NCBI RefSeq assembly: GCF_003591175.1
Contig: NZ_QYYG01000006.1
Span: 62,001 to 126,000, forward strand
DNA from: Serratia inhibens
Lineage (GTDB): Bacteria > Pseudomonadota > Gammaproteobacteria > Enterobacterales > Enterobacteriaceae
DNA length: 64,000 nucleotides
Reading direction: 5' to 3'
The position numbers were made by a program, and so were the translations under genes. Below the pieces are notes generated by a model. That model did no database searches, was not told the origin of the DNA, and saw only the letters and a list, made by a program, of their open reading frames with translations. Positions 63,577 to 64,000 of this stretch are shown piece after piece (position 1 is the stretch's first letter; every line of letters starts with the position of its first letter).

Positions 63577-64000
63577 TTATTGCGCGATGCCTTCTTTATA
63601 GGCTTGCTCCAACTGCGGCCAATAATCCTGATTGGCGGCTATCATATCGTCCAAAATCGCTTTGGCATGCTGCATGGTAGGCACGGTGCGGTTGAGAGTG
63701 AACGCTTGCAGCGCCTTCTCGTAGCTGCCTTCCAGCGTAGCTTCCACCAGCAGTTGTTCGCAGGCCAGTTGTTGTTCAATCAGCCCCTTGTAGAACAGCG
63801 GGATTTTACCGACCGTCACCGCTTCCGGGCCGTTAGCCGTGATGTAGGCCGGCACTTCCACCATGGCATCGTAAGGCAGGTTGGCGATGGCACCGCGATT
63901 TTCAACGATCACCAAATGACGCTGACGCAGATCAAAGGCCAGAGAGCGCGCCACGTCGACAATAAACGAGCCGTGCACGCCAACGTGGAAAGCATCGGGC
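63577..64000 (-). CDS. 6-phospho-alpha-glucosidase, GH4 family (3' part only)
   Basis: The frame is open to the window edge; about 141 C-terminal residues are visible. The blocks HVGVHGSFIVDVARSLA, NRGAIANLPYDAMVEVPAYI and NGPEAVTVGKIPLFYKGLIE are typical of NAD- and Mn-dependent GH4 enzymes (GlvA/AglB/MalH type) that hydrolyse PTS-derived 6-phospho-alpha-glucosides such as maltose 6-phosphate. The NAD-binding N terminus is outside the window. A PTS gene is expected next to it. Confidence 0.85.
   Translation of the reverse strand, partial: PDAFHVGVHGSFIVDVARSLAFDLRQRHLVIVENRGAIANLPYDAMVEVPAYITANGPEAVTVGKIPLFYKGLIEQQLACEQLLVEATLEGSYEKALQAFTLNRTVPTMQHAKAILDDMIAANQDYWPQLEQAYKEGIAQ

Overview
The window is enterobacterial chromosome of about 59% GC and most probably comes from Serratia (S. 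marcescens/liquefaciens group). The evidence is core proteins nearly identical to the E. coli/Yersinia type, the phospholipase pair phlA-phlB known from Serratia, a spermidine dehydrogenase of the kind described from Serratia marcescens, and ERIC repeats. Gene order follows the E. coli 55-58 min region with genus-specific insertions. I see no tRNA, rRNA, CRISPR array, insertion sequence or intact prophage.

Layout. 1-10.7 kb: recN (SOS), nadK, grpE (sigma-32), ung, grcA (FNR), the inserted phlAB operon, srmB, trmN6 and nadB. 10.8-21.5 kb: rpoE-rseABC, a lineage-specific membrane protein, then lepA-lepB-rnc-era-recO-pdxJ-acpS. 21.5-29 kb is mostly accessory: yfhL, a phosphoethanolamine transferase-like sulfatase, murR/murQP (N-acetylmuramate recycling), pgpC and a DUF2157 membrane protein. 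29-42 kb: tadA, mltF, purL, the small RNA gene glmY with three GlrR sites and a sigma-54 promoter, glrK-qseG-glrR, glutamine-dependent nadE and glnB. 42-46.6 kb: a decayed 4-aminobutyraldehyde dehydrogenase fragment, spermidine dehydrogenase and its triheme cytochrome c, then hmp. 47-54.4 kb: glyA, hcaT, csiE, a DUF1007 + NicO metal-transport pair behind a Zur-like operator, suhB and trmJ. 54.5-60.2 kb: the complete isc operon (iscR-S-U-A-hscB-hscA-fdx-iscX). 60.4-64 kb: pepB, sseB, and an RpiR-family regulator next to the 3' part of a GH4 6-phospho-alpha-glucosidase gene cut by the window edge.

Several neighbouring genes work together. RseA/RseB/RseC control RpoE in the envelope stress response. 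GlrK/QseG/GlrR act on the adjacent glmY gene. MurR, MurQ and MurP form one sugar-recycling unit. IscR represses the Fe-S assembly genes downstream of it. Spermidine dehydrogenase should pass electrons to its cytochrome, and its aldehyde product is the substrate of the enzyme whose remnant lies just upstream. The least explained sequences are the 300-bp segment between murR and murQ, the palindromic element inside the isc operon (with a diverged copy near tadA), the gene between rseC and lepA, and the DUF1007/NicO pair.
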